Translations under genes and position numbers: made by a program
From: Xenorhabdus khoisanae
GTDB taxonomy: Bacteria > Pseudomonadota > Gammaproteobacteria > Enterobacterales > Enterobacteriaceae
Direction: 5' to 3'
Assembly: GCF_001037465.1 (NCBI RefSeq)
Contig: NZ_LFCV01000020.1
Location: 1-48,642 of the forward strand
DNA: 48,642 bases
The notes under the pieces: generated by a model
Databases searched by the model: none
Seen by the model: only the letters and a program-made list of their open reading frames with translations
What the model was told of the DNA's origin: nothing
Part shown: positions 46,280-48,642 of the stretch, one piece after another
Numbering within the stretch: the first letter of the stretch is position 1
How the letters are laid out: each line of letters starts with the position of its first letter

Positions 46280-46606
46280 TCAAATCGGTTTCTCTATCGA
46301 ATTATACAGCGTATCAAGTTGATTAATCCGCTGGCGGTAACTTTGCAGTAAACAGGCCGTATCTCCCTTGCACTTTTGGCGCTGCTTCAGCCATGCAGTT
46401 TGGTTATCATACATCTCCCCTGATACTCCCATGGCAAATAACCCTTGCAGAAAGTGATACTTTACGCTCATTTCCACATCCAAATCATTGAGCTTTGGGT
46501 TTGAGCAAATCGCTTTTTCATCCGGTGTTTTAGCTTTCGCACAGTCAAAACTGGCAGCGAAGCTTAATGGCGACAGGATAAATAACATAAAACAGAGATA
46601 CCTCAT
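46280..46606 (-). CDS. LprI-like (DUF1311) secreted protein
   Basis: This 108-residue protein has a signal peptide (about residues 1-18, ending FAASFD) and a DUF1311/LprI-type mature domain: FDCAKAKTPDEKAICSNPKLNDLD near residue 20 and WLKQRQKCKGDTACLLQSY near 73. The four conserved cysteines would form two disulfides. Members of this family include the lysozyme inhibitor LprI and many uncharacterised periplasmic proteins. The start codon directly follows the stop of the upstream gene (TAAATG), so translation is coupled. Inhibition of host lysozyme is plausible but untested. Confidence 0.85.
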   Translation of the reverse strand: MRYLCFMLFILSPLSFAASFDCAKAKTPDEKAICSNPKLNDLDVEMSVKYHFLQGLFAMGVSGEMYDNQTAWLKQRQKCKGDTACLLQSYRQRINQLDTLYNSIEKPI

Positions 46607-47083
46607 TTATTGCTCCTTATGGGAGGGGATAACAGGCCCGGGCCCGGTTTGCAATTTGGGAGACTCGGCATTTTCATACTTAAATGAGTGTGCCTTACCC
46701 GTTGCATCCAATTTGCAGGAGAACCGGATATCCTTCCAACCATCATCTGTTCGGTACATACCTTTACCAACCAATTCAGATGAATGTTCCAGCTTTATGC
46801 TGTCGGGTGAGACATCACCCAGAAAAACCTTATCGGCATCTTTGTGATGCTGTTGAATGATGGGCAAAGCAAAAGGGCGACAAATAAACTCAGCCACTTT
46901 TTTAGCCTCTGACCAGTTTGCTATATCTTTCAGAGCAGATTTATCTGTAATTTGTTCATTAATCTGTTGTTGCAGGTATTTTTTCTGGTTTAGGGATAAT
47001 TGCTTGGATGGTGATTGTGCTTGCGCAAAGGCAGATAATAAAAGACAACTGGCACCCAAATAAGTTAAGTATTTTGAAAACAT
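46607..47083 (-). CDS. secreted protein of unknown function (DUF930-like pattern)
   Basis: From the ATG at 47081-47083 this is a 158-residue protein with a signal peptide (about residues 1-23, ending AFAQAQ), then a helical region and a small beta domain with the ICRPFALPIIQQHH and VFLGDVSPDSIKLE stretches and a later Cys in IRFSCKLDATGK. The pattern recalls secreted DUF930-type proteins, but that is a weak recollection. GGGGAG upstream supports this start; the frame extends 32 codons further without a signal-peptide-like start. It is co-transcribed with the LprI-like gene, which begins right at its stop. Confidence 0.78.
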   Translation of the reverse strand: MFSKYLTYLGASCLLLSAFAQAQSPSKQLSLNQKKYLQQQINEQITDKSALKDIANWSEAKKVAEFICRPFALPIIQQHHKDADKVFLGDVSPDSIKLEHSSELVGKGMYRTDDGWKDIRFSCKLDATGKAHSFKYENAESPKLQTGPGPVIPSHKEQ

Positions 47084-47197
47084 AGCAGCATACTCCCCGT
47101 TTGAGACTAAAAAAGTATGGCACAGATTATTTAATTGTGCCATCACAGAGGATATACGTTGACTTATTGTTGAAGCCATTTTTAAATAGCCTTTTTG

Positions 47198-48556
47198 TTA
47201 TGCCGAATGTACTTTATAATTAATGGCTACTGCAAATGCAGTTATGTTCGTATCTAATACATTATCAACATTAATGATATTCGGGTATGATGATGAATCT
47301 ATAACGATATAAGGATAAGCAGACAGATTTTGATTCGCGTAATTTGCTAAATCTTTAATGCTATCAACTCCCGGTAGCTTACAAAGGATTGATTGTGCTG
47401 TACTTTGGGTTAATGTCCAATATAATAAAAAGTATTTATATCCATAGAAGTTATTCATTTTTTTTATTTGTTCATCCGACATCTTCCTGAAATCATTTGT
47501 ATTGGAATATTTACCATATATATTAAGGTCATCAAGATAGAAAAAACCTTTTTTATATCGTTTTCCTAAGTCAATTTTGTTTTTTTCATCTTTTCGTATT
47601 ACGAATAAAACTGCTGAATTGGCACCGTTATTGGTAAACTTGTTTAAGGTTATGTTTGCAAGAGAAAAGGGGGAACCTGTTTCATCATCCTGATAATAAT
47701 AGAGATTTTTAGTCTTACTTAATTGGTCAAATAGACCATCCCATTCTTCTTGTGTAAATGAACGATAAGAAGTGTTGCCAAGATCAGTATTGAGAGAATG
47801 AGAAAGCCTAATAATGATCAACTCATTGTTGTTTTTTGTGAATGAATTTATACCATTAATGATAGATTGAATTGGTTCGCCGTTTGCTCCTTGCCAGGAG
47901 AAACCAACTTTAGAATAATGACCGGTAGAGTAATGGGCAGCACTGATGACTGGCCTGATATCAAAGAACCTTATCCCTAAATTTAATTGTCCTAATAGAT
48001 CATAAGATTGAGTTAATGTATTACATTCAACCCCTGCTGCTGTACCACCTGTTATTCTACTCATACCGGCATCATGAGAGCCAGTGATACAGATTGATTT
48101 TAATGGCAGATCGCCCAAAATTTTTCTATTATCATACATCCAACTCTCCGTTTTCAGATTTGTTCCTGTATAGCTTCCTTCTGTACCTGAAAGTATAAAT
48201 GTGGTTAATGAATCTGGTGTCCACCCTAATATTAGGGTTGATCCTGGTAAATTTCCGTCTGTTTGTAAACTGATAAAATCAATACTAATCAAAAAACGCC
48301 CTTTATCTTTATGATATTTTGCACTTATTTGAAAATGACTTTCATTCGAGTCAAGTAACTTGTATTCAGCAATACCCATATCAAGATCATGATCATTAAA
48401 AATCCAACCACTTCTTTCTATGATTAATTGGACTGCGTCTTTAGATGTTATTTTTTCTGGGAAATACCAAAAATTCATCTGATAAGAAGAACTTTTAACT
48501 ATTTCCCAATCAGCATTGGTGCTATTGATCAATGAAAGAGATGCTGTCTCACCCAT
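47198..48556 (-). CDS. PI-PLC X-domain protein
   Basis: This 452-residue protein combines an N-terminal all-beta region (about 1-140, with an NSTNADW start and repeated aromatic strands) and a phosphatidylinositol-specific phospholipase C X domain (about 145-440). The catalytic pair is suggested by ITGSHDAGMS (His161) and GIRFFDIRP followed by a second His near 208-213. Enzymes of this type cleave phosphatidylinositol, mostly a host lipid. There is no signal peptide, so export would need another route. The ATG at 48554-48556 has AGAGG upstream and is preferred over an ATG 15 codons earlier. A TATAAT lies at 48581-48586 on the minus strand. The 114-base spacer toward the secreted pair holds nothing recognisable. 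Confidence 0.85.
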   Translation of the reverse strand: MGETASLSLINSTNADWEIVKSSSYQMNFWYFPEKITSKDAVQLIIERSGWIFNDHDLDMGIAEYKLLDSNESHFQISAKYHKDKGRFLISIDFISLQTDGNLPGSTLILGWTPDSLTTFILSGTEGSYTGTNLKTESWMYDNRKILGDLPLKSICITGSHDAGMSRITGGTAAGVECNTLTQSYDLLGQLNLGIRFFDIRPVISAAHYSTGHYSKVGFSWQGANGEPIQSIINGINSFTKNNNELIIIRLSHSLNTDLGNTSYRSFTQEEWDGLFDQLSKTKNLYYYQDDETGSPFSLANITLNKFTNNGANSAVLFVIRKDEKNKIDLGKRYKKGFFYLDDLNIYGKYSNTNDFRKMSDEQIKKMNNFYGYKYFLLYWTLTQSTAQSILCKLPGVDSIKDLANYANQNLSAYPYIVIDSSSYPNIINVDNVLDTNITAFAVAINYKVHSA

Positions 48557-48642
48557 AATAACCTCTTTTATTAAGTAAATATTATAATTTACAAGAATCA
48601 TTTGGAGTAGGTTATTATTAGTGTAGTATAAATTTAAAAGGG
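48557..48642. other. AT-rich promoter region at window end
   Basis: This short, very AT-rich stretch upstream of the phospholipase gene includes a minus-strand TATAAT (48581-48586) without a good -35. Nothing else is visible before the window ends. Confidence 0.4.

Noticed and set aside
42851-48642. Integrase gene or attachment-site repeat bounding an island at selC
   Set aside because: No integrase-like frame and no second copy of the selC 3' end was seen before the window end.
1-48642. CRISPR arrays and insertion sequences
   Set aside because: No regularly spaced direct repeats and no transposase-like frames with terminal inverted repeats were found in the window.

Overview
The window is chromosomal DNA from a gammaproteobacterium of the Enterobacterales. 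Gene order and protein sequences match the enteric core very closely (aroK-aroB-damX-dam-rpe-gph-trpS, mrcA/hof, igaA-hslR-hslO-pckA, yhhW-ryhB, yhiN-pitA-uspB-uspA, rsmJ-prlC, selC). The moderate to low GC, the AT-rich spacers, the accessory gene types and the pattern of small losses (hofP, yrfG, dtpB) point to the Morganellaceae, most likely the insect-associated Xenorhabdus/Photorhabdus lineage. The genus is an inference from recall and could not be tested here.

Layout. 1-256: the 3' end of an rRNA operon (last bases of 23S, a complete 5S, a strong terminator). 309-4402 (minus): acetate scavenging, acs-yjcH-actP. 4774-6738 (plus): sodA behind a Fur-box-like site, a small lipoprotein and yiiM. 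6857-13154 (minus): aroK-aroB-damX-dam-rpe-gph-trpS. 13552-16586 (minus): hofMNOQ, the DNA-uptake set, without hofP. 16822-19353 (plus): mrcA (PBP1A). 19880-26170: nudE, then igaA, hslR, hslO and pckA on the plus strand. 26286-27236: the pirin gene yhhW and a clear RyhB small RNA with its own Fur box.

27270-33048 (minus) is the first accessory block. It is a compact four-gene operon encoding a LuxE-type acyl-protein synthetase, a LuxC-type reductase fused to a PaaK-like adenylating domain, a second PaaK-like enzyme and a GNAT-domain protein, with no luciferase genes nearby. Next to it is a fragment of a YafY-type WYL regulator. 33866-42524 returns to core genes: yhiN, pitA, uspB, uspA, gdhA, rsmJ and prlC, the last behind a recognisable heat-shock (sigma-32) promoter.

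selC (tRNA-Sec, 42757-42851), a classic integration site, marks the start of a second accessory region that runs to the window end. It holds a ParD-like/RelE-ParE toxin-antitoxin pair with palindromic operator sites, the stump of a histidine kinase, a GNAT gene with a damaged-looking 5' end, a two-gene AT-rich operon (a putative restriction-type nuclease and a phosphoribosyltransferase-like protein), two secreted small proteins (one LprI-like) and a PI-PLC X-domain protein. The nuclease/PRTase-like pair is the best candidate in the window for an undescribed defence-type system. The lux-like reductase operon is the best candidate for an undescribed metabolic system.
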